Shown: positions 1-12,825, counted from the first letter of the stretch. The stretch: DNA of 64,000 nucleotides from Channa striata (GCA_033026295.1 CM065168.1:42110875-42174874); one strand, 5' to 3'. The notes: generated by a model not told the origin, from the sequence alone. Program-made: numbers and translations.

Positions 1-1765
1 AATGGGTGGGACCCGAGGTCCACTCTGGACAGGTCTCCTGTCTATCTCATGTTAAAAATGAATCTAACATGTTCTCCAACACAAACACAAGGAGAACATG
101 TAAACTCCACATGGAAAGGCCACAGCTGACTGATGGATTCAACTTTCTAGCTTTGAGGCTGCAGTAATTACCCCACCATCATGCAGTCTAAATCATATTT
201 AAAAAAGGATCATAAACCAAACTAAGTAACAATATGGTAACATTTCTAAGTAGAGCTTTTATTAAAGCTACCTCTACAAATTAGTATAACATTGAACAAT
301 CAGTATCTTTTTCGTTCACAAAATCTAACTTTCAAAGTCTATAAACTCTTACGTATCAACACAAATAAATTTTTTTAAAGTCTGTCTTAAAACTCTAATT
401 ATTTTTCTTTGTAATGATGTCCATGACTGCTCCACAGAAAATCCCCATTTTCAATGTACAGTACAGATAAAAAAACTAGCACAAACCTTTTTATCGTACA
501 TGAGTGTGACAGCATCTATTGTATTTTAAGTATTGTTCAGAAGCAAGTTTTCTTACCTGACTTATCAGTGAATTGATGATAACTGTCTGTGTGAGATCTC
601 AACCAGCAGCTTTCAAGCCAAGTCAGGAAATGATCCTAAATATGACGTCATCAACCACAGAAGAACTAGAACCTTATATACTCAGACAAGTGTGCTGCCT
701 AAATAGGAGTTAAAAGCATAATTATTTAAACAAAGTAAAATTATGTGGACACATCTTAGTAGAGCTTTTATTTCAAAGCTACTGGAGTTACAAATTAGTA
801 TAGTAACAGTAACATATTCAACTGACATGCCCATATGTACTCTGTGTCGTGGCCAAAAACTGAAGAGAAAGGAGGCAGCTCTCAAATGATCATTAGGCAA
901 TTTAATGACAATAAGCAAAAGGTAAAATCAACACAGCAAAAACCAGTTACACTTTGAGTGGGCCAGATTGCATGTGACAAGGTTTCTTCAGGTTGTTTGA
1001 CCTTTTAACTGCTCGACTTGGAACAGATTTCAAAGAAAAGGAGAAGGAATGACAATGCAAACCAACCTTGTAGAGCATGCATACAGTGTGTGGTTAGTAA
1101 AGTCTGACCTCTCTACGTGTTCACGTAGGCTTCCTGTGTGTGTCTTGTGGGAACAAAAAGTGACACTTGTGCGTTTTTTTTTTCCGGAAGTTTTCCTTGT
1201 AATATTTATAATGTGTGACATGTTGAAAAAACATCATGTTTACATGGCTAAAGAGGAAGAGAAACTAACACACACACAATTAGATTACTAATTTCTTGGG
1301 AAAAATATACTGACCACTACTGGTTCCAGACACCTCGAGTGTAGTCAGTAAAGAAGCTTGCACCCAGGATGTCTCTTAAGGATTTTATTATCTTTCAAGA
1401 GAGAAGTTCACAGACAGAGTTTCATCCCCTGTCTACTTCCGTTCTAAAAACTAATACATCACACAAATCAGCATCAGGCTACCCAACACTTACACATGAA
1501 GGTGTCATGTCTCCAGGTGGCTACAGTTTACTGTTAGATAGCAGACAACTTTGGGACGGTTATGCAGACACTTCTCAGGACAGAAACATGCATGAGATAA
1601 AGGATGCTATGTTTCAACAGTCTTCATAAGAACACTGAAAATCATTTGACCTTACAACTAAGCAAAACATAACCATTAAAATTTAATCGCTCTTAATTTT
1701 TCCAAAGTCAATATACCACAGGTATACCAAGTATTAACAATTTCACTCACAAATTCTCAAAAGTA

Positions 1766-1768
<3 letters not shown>

Positions 1769-1839
<71 letters not shown>
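1769..1839. repeat. (CA)n microsatellite
   Basis: Uninterrupted CA dinucleotides, about 35 copies, followed by CTTGTTCCCAA. Confidence 0.98.
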
Positions 1840-1842
<3 letters not shown>

Positions 1843-1869
1843 TTCCCAACTTTACATAGCACTATTTAT

Positions 1870-2350
1870 TCAAAAAAAGCAATTCAAGTACAACAAAGTC
1901 ATCTCAAGGCACTTTTACAGACATTTCGAGAAAACCCAACAAATCCCCCTTGAGCAGCTATAGGCAACAGTGGAGAGGAAAAACTCCCTTTGACGGAAGA
2001 AACCTCCAGCAGAACCGGGCTCAGGGTGGGCGGTCATCTGCCTTTGTCCTTTCATAAGTAAAGTTATAACAGTGATATAGTAAGATAATATATCTGTGGC
2101 TCATCTGCCATTAAAGAACAGAGCAACAAATCAACAACAAAACATTGAGCAGGTTAGTAGGACCAGTAGCTGCACACTGGAGGACACACAGCGCCAAATC
2201 TGGGGACACCTGAAGACAGGGACAGAGAGAGGGAGACAGAGAGGGAGAAAGACGACTACGGGACAAAGAAGACACAGAGTTAATGTCATACAGTGGTGAC
2301 ATTATAGATGTGGACTGAGAGGAGAGAATGAAGAGAAGAGGAAAGTGTCT
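1870..2350 (-). mobile_element. 3' region of a fish LINE, inverted copy
   Basis: 2214-2325 is the reverse complement, with few mismatches, of 6858-6968, which lies downstream of a reverse-transcriptase remnant. The adjoining 1870-2060 holds a motif widely dispersed in fish genomes (CTCCCTTTGACGGAAGAAACCTCC...GGGCTCAGGGTGGGCGG). Only the noncoding tail is present. Confidence 0.65.
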
Positions 2351-2577
2351 CAGTGCAGCAATGTTCTTTATGTGGAAGAAGGCTGTTGTAGAGATTTGTT
2401 TTATATGTGAGGTAAATGACAAATGCTGGTCAAAAATGACTTGAGGCTTAATGTTAGTTTGAGTTAAACTAACATTTTTTTGCGTTCTAATAACTTCAGA
2501 TGCCCATGACTGTTCCAAAGAAAAGCCACAGAAACCATAGAGACCACAGAAAAGAGTTTAACTCTGTAAAGTAGCTT

Positions 2578-2578
<1 letters not shown>

Positions 2579-2614
<36 letters not shown>
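2579..2614. repeat. (CA)n microsatellite
   Basis: About 18 CA copies, followed by GTTGTTCCCAA, the same flank as the tract at 1769-1839. Confidence 0.98.
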
Positions 2615-2617
<3 letters not shown>

Positions 2618-2689
2618 GTTCCCAATCTCGTCAAGTGAATATATATACCAGTATCTACTCATCAATGGCAATTCAATGTACTTTATACC

Positions 2690-2910
2690 AGTATAAAAGA
2701 TAACTGATCATTCCTACAAAACCAAATCAGTTCAAATCAGTATCACCTAATGTCAAGGTAAACTTTGCCTCACTGGGCTTTACTATCATATTCACGAGAA
2801 CATCTTATGTCCTAGATCCTGAGAGTAGATTAGGAAAAACTCCTCCCCTAAAAACCCTTTAATGGGAGAAAAATTAGAAGAAACCTCTGCAAGAAAAAGC
2901 AAACCCTATT
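2690..2910. repeat. Degenerate dispersed fish repeat
   Basis: AAACTCCTCCCCTAAAA...AATGGGAGAAAAA...AGAAACCTCTGCAAG resembles, in diverged form, the block at 1960-2020 (AAACTCCCTTTGACGGAAGAAACCTCCAG). It is probably an older copy of the same element class. Confidence 0.45.
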
Positions 2911-3515
2911 CCAGGATGAACAGCCCAACGTCAAGTGTGCATACACAGACTGAAAGCAATTCAAACTGGGAATCTTAAAAATACTGTACAAGTTAGTATT
3001 GTACAACAATTAGTACTTCATTCCTTCACAAAACTAACATCCAAAGTCTATAAACATGAACACAAATTACATTTTGTTCAAGTCTGTCTTAGAACTCACA
3101 ATATATACATATATGTACATTGAAAGAGTTATTTTTCTTTGTATTGACTCCTGATCCCCCATATGACCATGGCAGGATCTATTGTTAATCAATTTTTCTT
3201 ACCTTACTTGATGTGATGATAGCTGTCTGTGTGGGAAACACACATTGACACCAGTTAAACACTTTAACATAGTTTTAGCCTAAAAAGTGATGAAAAGAAA
3301 CTAAGTGTATTTAATTAAATTAATTCATAACAAATTTGAGTATTTTGATTTCATGCTTCTTTCACTTTCACTTTACCGTTAATGAAAGTATCTTGTGTCT
3401 TTCAAGACTTTCAATTATTAAGTAATTTGCATTGTATTAATATTTTTATTTTAAAGACAAGAATCTTTTTAAAGATAAGAATACTAAAGAAAGGTTAGAA
3501 TATGTTCAACTTCTT

Positions 3516-3585
3516 ACATTTACATTTAGGCATTTGTCAGACGCTTTTATCCAAAGCGACTTACAAGTGAGGAACAAACAAGCAA
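3516..3585 (+). repeat. Dispersed teleost interspersed-repeat tail
   Basis: ACATTTAGGCATTTGTCAGACGCTTTTATCCAAAGCGACTTACAAGTGAGGAAC closely matches a motif found throughout fish genomes (positions 3523-3576). I do not name the family. A reverse-strand relative lies at 57440-57500. Confidence 0.7.
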
Positions 3586-4619
3586 CAAAATCTAAGTTAA
3601 CGAGAAAAACATGCTATCAAACAAGTGTTGGTTTCATGAGATGCAAGTAGAGAAAAAAAGAAAACGCAGGAAGGAAAAAATGGTTCTTGTCACAGGAAAC
3701 CACAATTTACCTTGGGGTAAAGAAACATCATAACCGGATGTAGGTTCTCTGACAGATCTGACAGATTGAACAGGTTTCTTACACCAAACAACAACAAAAG
3801 ACAATCACATATAACATTACTACTTTAATAGGGAAAGAAAGGAAAATACAAAATAAAAAACAATCCATGACAGTAATGCAGTAGAAATAAGGCATGGAAC
3901 ACACTTCTAATTTATGTTGTATGACTCACACTTATTAGACTAAAGTAATCAGCGAAAGTGCCTAAGTACTGCATCTTCCTATTCACTTGAAAAAAATTAA
4001 AAAACTTTCTTACTTGTTCTTGCATGTGAAATGTTCCATTGGTGAAACTGCTAACAACTCAAACATCAACATGATATGACACAAGTGGAATCCAGGCTAA
4101 AAAAAAACACATATTAGTCTTTAATAATGGATTGTATTTTCTTCAGTGCTTTGTTACTGAAAAGTAACAAGTAACCAGAGCATAAGGTGCAACACTGCCT
4201 TCTAAAAAGCAGATATTAGCAGCATATATTAAAATAATAATCTATCTCAAGTATAAAGTTACTTGTATGTGTTGCCAAGTACAGTACCTGAGTATATGTA
4301 CTTATCACTGTTGCTATTACCAACACTTCGACTTTCACTACCATAAATAATACTTGTAATATAATATAATACATTGGCAACTTCAATCAAACCAACCAAA
4401 ATAGTTTTCTATAAACTTAACTGCGGTTGAGAGGTAGATAAAATAATTATTTACGTTTTATCTTACTATATCACTGTTATAACTTTACTTATGAAAGGAC
4501 AAAAAAAGCTGATTAATAACAACACACAGTAATACAGTTGTGTGTGTGTGTGTGTCTCAGTAGTATCAGATGTAGGCGGTCATTTGTGTGTGTGCAGTCG
4601 TGCATAATCAGCTGCCTAA

Positions 4620-4912
4620 TGTGGAGGCAGAGGTTGGACGTCACAGATCAGGGGCTGACAGACGCATGCAAGAAGCGGCAACCTGGAGCTGGCTGCCGTC
4701 CGGAGCGGGACGCTGCAGAAGTATTTATACCGTCCGACAGCCGACTGAAGGCTACTTTCTGTAGCACTTCATGTTTGTAGTAAATAGGTAAAAGTCATTT
4801 TTCAACAGGTTCTGTGGAGACATTAGCTCCTAGTAACAGGATTATTAATTGTAACAGCAAAACTTTGTTTGCAGCAAGGCAGCCCAGTGATTCCTACAGG
4901 ACTGTATCTGAG
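4620..4912 (+). promoter_or_regulatory. Candidate promoter and noncoding 5' exons upstream of coro2a
   Basis: A locally GC-rich stretch (about 4620-4740) ends in a TATA-like TATTTATAC at 4722-4730. Downstream are a plausible donor (AATAG|GTAAAA, 4787/4788), a plausible acceptor (TTTGCAG, ending 4874) and a strong donor (GAG|GTAAGA, 4912/4913). A noncoding exon at 4875-4912 spliced to the ATG exon at 7133 would fit, since that ATG sits directly after an acceptor. This is inference; no transcript evidence is available. Confidence 0.3.
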
Positions 4913-6439
4913 GTAAGACAGACATTATTTAATGTGTTTGTGTAATAGAGTGAACTGTCGAAATATTTTACCAAACTCCATCACTGAGATCATTAATCCA
5001 CAAAAACCAACAAACTAACATATTTATCTTTTTCGAATGAAGTGAAAGGTGAGGGTGTTCAATACTACTGGAAAGCTCAGTGGTCTGAGGAGAACGTGCA
5101 CACTAATGTCACAGAAGTTGATCTATGAGTAATCCTGTTCCTACATGTGCAGTTATTCTGTGAGAGGGTTTTATCTTTGCTGTTCGCTTTTAAAGATGAA
5201 GCGCCGAGTTAAACAAACCAGTTTTATTATGTATTTAATGTATTACAGACTGACACATTAATGCAAACTGGGTGTCAGGATTTCAACGCTGCAAAGACGA
5301 TAAACTACAGCTTGTGACTTTGGAAAACATTCTGATTTGCACTAGATGAGGAGATTTTTATCATTGTCAAGTCAGCATATGTTTAGCTTAGCGTGAAGAC
5401 TACACACAGGAGGAAACTGATGGAGCCTGCCAAATGTATCTCTGGCCACCAACACCCAAAAACCAAAATCAGTGCAAAACTAAAATAAATGTGTAAATAC
5501 AATAAATAAAATGCAAGGTTATTGTCTCTACAGTTACCTGATGGAGAAGTAAGTTTACAGCAGCAGCTCACAATATCACGATAACTGGACCCAAGAAGGA
5601 AACTGGAGAATGCAGAAGTGAAAGAAAACAGTTTATTGAGTAATGAAATGGGGGGGGGGGGTGTAATTCTGAGAAAAAAAGTACCAACTAAAATTGGCTA
5701 GCTGGAAAAAGACACGCGTGGGCAGCCCTCAGTGATCCCGGTTTGCAAGGCGTAGACGCTTTAGGAGGAGGGAAAAACAACACAAATCAACACAAGAAGG
5801 CAAATTAGTGTATTTCTCAGAAGCAAATCGAGATCAACAGACACGTCTAAACGACTGACAAAGTTTTCAGGGAAAAATAAATCCCCATTTCCGCATCTCC
5901 CCTGTACTTTTCATCCTTTCACCTCCTGTTCTTGTCTCCTTTTCTTCCCTCGGTCCTCACTTTTCCTTTCTTCTTGTCTCTCTATAGTAAACTGATCCTC
6001 TCTAGCCAAAGGTCAAAGGTCAGGGGTAGTTTGTCACAACAGGAAGTGAGTTTGTAACATATGAATCTTTAATGGCAGAAACATGCTGTCCTAGACAAGC
6101 TGTTCAGGCGTTTATCAGCTTGTTTGTGTCAATGAATCATTAAAAAGTTCTGCTGTAAAAGACAATGATTTATTATTGATAACATTATAAAAGCCAATAA
6201 TGACTGATTTGCATTATTGATTAGAGCAGATAATGCAGCTGCTCATTTTCCAAAACACTAATTATGAGATTACGTCAGTCGGACACACACACTTTTCCAT
6301 CTCTCTACATTCTACATTGTTTGTAACATATATCTTGATAATTCTTGCTGAGTTAACTTCAACTATTACATCAACAAAACCAACAACATGTCTGCTAGAC
6401 CCTGTTCCAGTTAGACTGCTCACACGTTCATATTAGATA

Positions 6440-6975
6440 TCATGAATCTACCTTTACAAACAGGATATGTACCAAAGGCCTATAAGGTAGCTGCAATCAA
6501 ACCTCTACTTAAAAAAACTTGTCTGGATCCAGGTTTTTTAGCTAATTAAAAACCAATATCTAATCTCCCCTTTATTTCTAAAATACTTGAAAAAGTAGTT
6601 GCAAAGCAAAGATCTCCTAGTACCATATCATCCTAATAGACCACTTCGGTTTCAGAATGCAGCCCTACTTGTGGTTCCCAGAATGGGAGGCAGAGCCTTT
6701 AGCTATCAAGCTCCTCTCCTGTGGAACCAGACACCCTCTCTACTTTTAAGACTAGGCTCAAATCTTCCTCTTTGATAAAGCTTATACTTGGTTATAGTCC
6801 TGCTGCTATAGGCTCAGACTGCTGGGGGACCAACCCCTAATGGAATGAGTCACTTTTCTCCTCTCAGCCCACATTTATATGTCACCACTGGGTGACATTA
6901 ACTCTGTATCTTCTTTGTCCCGTAGTTGCCTTTCTCCCTCTCTGTCTCCCTCTCTCTGTCCCTGTCTCTATTGGC
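6440..6975 (+). mobile_element. Non-LTR retrotransposon (L2/CR1-type) remnant with 3' tail
   Basis: Translation gives broken reverse-transcriptase motifs: GYVPKAYKVAAIKPLLKK, then KPISNLPFISKILEKVVAKQ with a stop between them, then a jump to SYQAPLLWNQ-like sequence, so internal sequence is deleted. The tail (6858-6968) is pyrimidine-rich and matches the inverted copy near 2214-2325. Nonfunctional. Confidence 0.75.
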
Positions 6976-7132
6976 TTTTCTTTAAATGTCTGTATAGTCT
7001 TGACTTTATTATGTAAATTCAAGTTGAATTGAATTGTTTTCCAGCAGCATGTTCAGATTAAAGTGTTAAAACTGTAATTGTGTTCATATTGTGTATTGAT
7101 ATTAAACTGTTTTCCCACTTCCTGTCCTCTAG

Positions 7133-10100
7133 ATGTCCTGGCGTTCCTCTTTCTACTCAAAGTTTCGTCACGTCTTCGGAAAACCGGCCACCAAGGAGCA
7201 CAGCTATGATGGGGTGCCAATCACGCGCAGTGTCCATGACAACCAGTACTGCTCAGCCAACCCCCGCTTCATTGCCGTGGTGACAGAGTGCGCCGGGGGA
7301 GGGTCTTTTTTGGTTCTGCCCATCCATCATGTGTGTTGTTTTAAAACGTTTCTACAATTTTCTCCTAATGGCACAAAAGTTAGAAAAAAGTGAACTAAAC
7401 TGTGAATTTACTTTGTGTATTTTTTGCAGTTTCCTGTTCAAATAGGAAGGACGGTTAATGAAATATCTCAACATTTGATAAAATGCTTATTTGCTTTCTG
7501 ACTGTGATTTAGGTGAGGACATTAAAACCTTTATCATGAGTGCCTAAGGAAGGGGCTTTTATGAGGGGCTTCCTAAAATAATGAAACTGTGATGACTAAT
7601 AAATTATTTTCACACCAAACCACACTTGGGTTCTATCCTTCTATCTAGAATTACTAAAAATGAAAGACATGAAACTATAACGAATCAAAACAAACCAAAC
7701 CATTGTACTGACATTTTAAAGTCACTTGACAAGAAAGCAAATAAGCACCAACCCCAAATTCTTTAAATTCTAATTGAAACTGAAGTAAATATAGATTTTA
7801 TTTACTGGAATAACTATGTTTTTGTTATTGATTTTAATTTATTATGACGTGAACGGTCATGACTTTACGATCTAAGTTGATAAAAATCTTTTAATTTTCT
7901 GTGTCACAGACAGGGAGGGTGGACCCTCAGCACCCGAGGGTGTGCGGCCACAGCGGCAGAGTCCTTGATGTCAAGTGGAACCCATTCGACGATCACTGCA
8001 TCGCCTCGTGCTCAGAGGACTGCACTGTACGCAAAGTCCCATTCACGCTCTGTGTGTTTACATTTATGCAGAGTTTGAAGAGGTATTTAGACATTGTACT
8101 TAGATTGCAGTACAAATACAGTGAAGGTAAGCGCGAAATGAAGGCCCAGAATTCAAAATGTATCTTTAGTAAAAGCAGAAAGTTAAATTAAACATACATT
8201 AAAATTAATGCCAAACAAAAGTTGGTGAAAATACATTTGGAGTGTGTCTTGATAGTATTAGGGCGTTTTTTTAGAATTATTTGCTAGATAAAGTGGGAAT
8301 ATCCCACTGATGGTCAATAAACTCTTTAACCTATATTAGTTTGGGCTTTATTTGTTTGTCATATTTTGTATTATAAACCAAATTTGAAATCTGCAATCTC
8401 ATAACTAAAATCTGAAATATTTGTAGTGTGGCAAATCCCAAAGTAAAACTACTTCAGAGCTAAGTACACAAGTATACTTTTGTGCATTTCTACAACTGCC
8501 TTTATAGTATGTTCAGACCTTCCAACAGGAACAGGTCCTCACTATTACTTTGAGAACGTATCCAAAGTTTTCAAAGTGAGGACAATTTCAAACCATTTGT
8601 GATCCACACCTCTTGAAAATTGGTGTTTAAGAGTTAAAGTTTAAATTAAAGTATAAAGTATGTCTGGTTTTTATGGTGGGGGGGGTCCAGGTGAAGATCT
8701 GGGACATCCCGGTCTATGGCATCCAACAGAACCTGACGAAGGCGAGGAAGACTCTGACTGGTCACTCCAGGAGGGTGGGGCTTGTTGAGTGGCATCCAAC
8801 CGCTGAGAACCTGCTGCTTAGCTCTGGCTATGATTACAAGGTCAGGAGGAATCAGTGGTCAGTGGCGCCCTCGACCAAACACAACACCTAACCTTTGGTT
8901 ATGTCCAGAGATTATTATTAGATTATCATATTTTTTAACCTTGGTTGGAAGTTGTCCACTGTTTCCTTCAGTTAGTCTTCCCAGGGCTCATTGCCTTGAC
9001 CAATGACTTTCATTAAACTCAAACTTATCCTGTAACCATCTTTGTCTTAACCTTCAGATTAACCTTCAGATCTATGCTGATCTAACATAGATCTGATCTA
9101 ACTGTATTAAGGTGAACTCACCACTCAAAATATCCATAACTTTTTTGTGCCAGGTCCTCCTCTGGGATGTGTCTCAGGAAGGTGCAGTAATCAGGTTTCC
9201 AGTCCGGGTCGTAATGATGCCGATCCACCGCCGCTACCCATCAGAGATGCTGCTGCTTTCTGTCAGCTTCAACAGTGATGGCAGCAGGCTGGCCATCACA
9301 TCCAAAGACAGACGGATTCGAATCCTGGACCCACGGACAGGGACAATTTTACAAGTATGTCGGAATTCTTTTAGTGTGTTCCCTTGAAAACTGAAAACAA
9401 AAACTGTAATAACGATCCAAATGTTCCTACAGGTGTCCAGCATTAAGTCCCACAGGGCCAGCAAGGTTTTATACATCGGAGGGTTGAAAATGTTGCTGTC
9501 TACAGGCAGCTCGCCCTGGAACCACAGACAGATCATCCTATGGGACCCTGTAAGACACACGCACATCTCATTGAGTGATCGATATGTCGCTAGAGGACCA
9601 TGTTTAGTGATCAATGATCATCTTGCATTAGGACAGACACACATGCATAGAAAAGAGTTTCTCTTTTTCTGTGTATTCTAGAGATAAAATTATATAAAAA
9701 AACATCAACAAGAGACACAAAACTGGGGACTGGTTGGCTCCAAAATCCTGTTCAGGATGAAATAGGATTTGAGATATTTCAGTCACATACAACAAATGAT
9801 TAATGACTAAAAGGAATCTAAAGTTTATTTGTTCTTCCTCAAATCTTTTTGTGCTTATGCCCAGGATGACTTATCTGAGCCTCTCCATGAAGAAGAGCTG
9901 GACGGAGCTGCAGGAGTTCTTTTCCCCTTCTATGACCCAGACACACACATGCTCTACCTGGCTGGAAAGGTCACAAAACAGCCAACACAACACATTTACA
10001 CACACACACATGTTAACGCACAGCCTTATTAATTGTTACATTTTACATGCAGCAAGCTAAGTTAAAAATGGAGGCCTGTGTTGCGTTTGTGTGCTCTAGG

Positions 10101-12825
10101 GCGACGGGAACATCAGGTACTACGAGCTGAGTGCTGAGAAACCTTACATCAGCTTCCTGATGGAGTACAGGTCACTGCTGCCACAGAAAGGACTGGGTGA
10201 GATACACGTGTCTCTTTTGTTTTCAACAGTCTCTTCACAGAGACTCATTTAAGAATATTTCCTAATATTTCACTCCTTTGGATACTGCGGGCAACTGTCT
10301 GAAGGAACTTTATACTCCGAGTTGAGCCCATTGAATCCTCACCAACTTTAGGGGACAGTGTCCTGTGACTTCATGTCTCTCTACAGGGGTGATGCCGAAG
10401 CGCGGCCTGGACGTGAATGCGTGTGAGATTTTCAGATTTTACCGTCTAATTGCCGTCAAAGACCTAGTGGAACCGCTGTCAATGATTGTTCAACGAAAAG
10501 AGGTGAGGATGATAAATGATAGTACGCAATGAAAGCAGAAAGAATAAATGACGAAGGACGAGACCGATTGCTGTTTTTGTTGTCTTTCCATGCAGTCTAG
10601 GATTTTCCAAGAGGATCTGTTCCCAATGACAGCTGGAAACCAGGCAGCTCTGACGGCTCAGGAGTGGCTGTCAGGAATCAACAGGGGTCAGGAACCTGCG
10701 ACTGACTTTTAACCAACATGGTTGACAGATACATGCCTGGAGCCTCTCTGATCTATGGTTTCACATTCACCCCTGTCTTCATCAGAGCCAGTGCTGATGT
10801 CCCTAAAGCCTGGAGATGAAGTAACAAACCCTTACCCAGAAACGCCTGCTGAGAAGAGGCTGGACAGGCAGAAGAGCTCCCTGAGGTTCCAGATGAGCCC
10901 AGCTGTTGGTGCAGTGACTCAGTCAACACTGGTTCTTATGGAAGAGGTAGACGACAGTAAATACTAGTCAGATCAGATGAAACCTACCAGTGGGCAACTT
11001 AATTTTTCTGTTAACAGGAAGATAAAAGCAAATTTGCCCCTCGTGTTGTTGAATCTCAGGTTTGTGATTAAAGTCTAATCAGGGAAGGGCAAAAAGTTTT
11101 CTGTCTAGTTTCTAATTCTACATGAGTCAGTGAGTTAGCAGCATTAGTGGTGTACTGCAGAGTATGTGAAACGTTTGGAATGTCATGATTTTCTGCATTC
11201 ATTTATCATCAAAATGTTAGTGTTGACAAATATAATCTGCCTAAAATAACACACTCACAAAAAATCTGATCTTTTATGTCTTGGTAGTACAAGTAAATTA
11301 ATGGCATTAAACCCTCTGGCTTATATTATCTCGATACTGTAAAATGCCTCGCTTGGAGGAACCTTAAGTTCAGATTATGTCATCTTGTTTCTCACACTAT
11401 GGAGGTTGTCATTGTAGTGACCCTGAGCTCCTCTTGATGGTATCATAACTAAGCTCCTAATAATGAAAAACTCCTCCAGATGATGCCATCGGAGAAAAGT
11501 TTTAAAAGTATTAGGTACAACCTAAACTAAAGCCATAAAAAGCTGGCATAAAGTTGCTGTTTAAATGGCAGTAGAAAAAGAGGGAAAGAATGTGCTCTTT
11601 CGCAAACTTCGGGGGTGTAGCAATTCCCTTTGTTTTAGTAAGCAGATGCTTCTTTCATGGTTTCCTGTCACAGACACCATGTTTGTTGAATGTGTTATGT
11701 ACTGTAGACTCCTGAGCTCAGATGCTCTAACAATGCCTTTCAGACTTAACAAGACTCCAGCTATGTTAACACCTAACTTCAATTGGCCAAATTCTAGCTT
11801 GCCACTGTATATCAACATCAAATTTCACACAAAAAACTCAACCTACAGTGGATAATGTATGTCAGCTGTGTGCATACAGAGAAGCACGTCAACTGTTGCA
11901 GCCTAATGTCACACATATTTTTAGCACTTTCACCATACAGAAGTGCACAAGAGTAAATTTAGAACAAAATGTACTGAAACTGATTTACCCAGTTTCAGAA
12001 TTTTGTAATCCTGAAGTTGCCTTATACAAAAACAAAAGGGTTAAATGTAACGTTATTAACTAACCAGGAGCTCATATTTAATGATTCGAGAAAAATTTGC
12101 AGATGTCTTTCTAGTTTTGTTCTGCAATGATCCGCTACAGGCTTTCATTAAGGAGCAGCTGGCTTACCAGGATGCCAAATATCCCAGAAATCGAAGTGAT
12201 TTGTCTGGGTGGCAGCCAGACGAGACCTACATCCCTCACTGGACGTACTGCTGCACTCCACACTGCTGCGAGCCTGCAGAGACACCGCCGCCGACAACCG
12301 AGAGCGAGGTGAGCTGGAAAGAGCCTGGGTGCATTTGACACGTTGGACAGGAAGCTTCTCTTCCTGTCAGACACATTTCAGTTTCCTTTTTTTGTCCCCT
12401 CTTCCAGCTTCTGCAGGCGTTTTACAGACAGCAAGATGAGATCAGAGACCTGAGAGAAGAGCTCAATCAGAAAGAGGTTAGAATTCAGCCGCACCGGTGC
12501 ATCACCTTCAGGGGTCAAAGTCAATACAATTGAACAGAGAAAAAACATTTCACTGACTGAACATTTTGTTCCGTGCAAATGTGTGGAGCCATTTGGACCA
12601 ATCAGAACAAAACATGTAAACTTACTGGCTGCATATCTGCGCAAAATGACACATTACTGTCATCTAAATCTTTTAGGTGTTGGTAAGCGGATCATAAAGC
12701 TTCATTGCACTTGATAACTCTTCGTAATTAACTTGATTCTGGTTGTTTCTGTTCTGCAGGTGAGAATTTCTCAATTGGAGCTGAAGGTCAAAAACACCAG
12801 AAACAACATGAGGGCAACTTTCTGA
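7133..12825 (+). CDS. coro2a: Coronin-2A, actin-binding WD40 protein, 13 coding exons, 551 aa
   Basis: Exons: 7133-7330, 7910-8026, 8691-8840, 9154-9354, 9433-9549, 9865-9969, 10100-10196, 10387-10502, 10596-10686, 10786-10946, 12141-12308, 12408-12476, 12760-12825. They sum to 1656 nt, in phase throughout, with GT-AG introns. The protein opens MSWRSSFYSKFRHVFGKP and carries ITRSVHDN, FIAVVTECAGGGSF, DVKWNPFDD, GLVEWHPTAENLL, GDGNIRYYE and GVMPKRGLDV, all coronin hallmarks. The seven-blade WD40 propeller and coronin C-extension occupy about residues 1-400; the C-terminal coiled coil (LLQAFYRQQDEIRDLREEL) is about 508-551. Family knowledge: type I coronins bind F-actin, and CORO2A is also linked to nuclear corepressor complexes. 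EPVLMSLKPG and adjacency to anp32b favour coro2a over coro2b. Length is close to human CORO2A (about 525 aa). Oddities: blade 4 is about five residues longer around 172-186, and exon 11 holds a CC-x3-CC motif (488-494). The ATG directly follows a splice acceptor, so at least one upstream exon exists. Confidence 0.95.
11335..11495 (+). repeat. Dispersed repeat shared with 51700-51885
   Basis: Lies in coro2a intron 10. AAAATGCCTC...GGAGGAACCTTAAGTTCAGATTATGTCAT matches the second copy, and the similarity continues through AGCTCCTAATAAT. It carries no coding potential. Confidence 0.6.

Larger units (their letters stand above)
320..3240. repeat. Old local duplications in noncoding DNA
   Basis: Several segments recur in the same order about 2.65-2.7 kb apart: CAAAGTCTATAAAC at about 336 and 3036, TCTGTCTTA.AACTC at about 382 and 3083, TTATTTTTCTTTGTA at about 400 and 3130, and TCTTACCT.ACTT...GATGATA.CTGTCTGTGTG at about 550 and 3195. 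A shorter unit (TAGTAGAGCTTTTATT...ACAAATTAGTATA) is repeated at about 250 and 758. Both (CA)n tracts are followed by TTGTTCCCAA. No gene recognised. Confidence 0.6.

Noticed and set aside
2111..2518. 135-codon minus-strand frame
   Set aside because: Lies across the inverted LINE tail; low-complexity Ser/Leu translation.
8841..9006. Read-through frames beyond coro2a exon 3
   Set aside because: They are intron sequence after a good donor; the next exon at 9154 continues the WD40 blade in phase.
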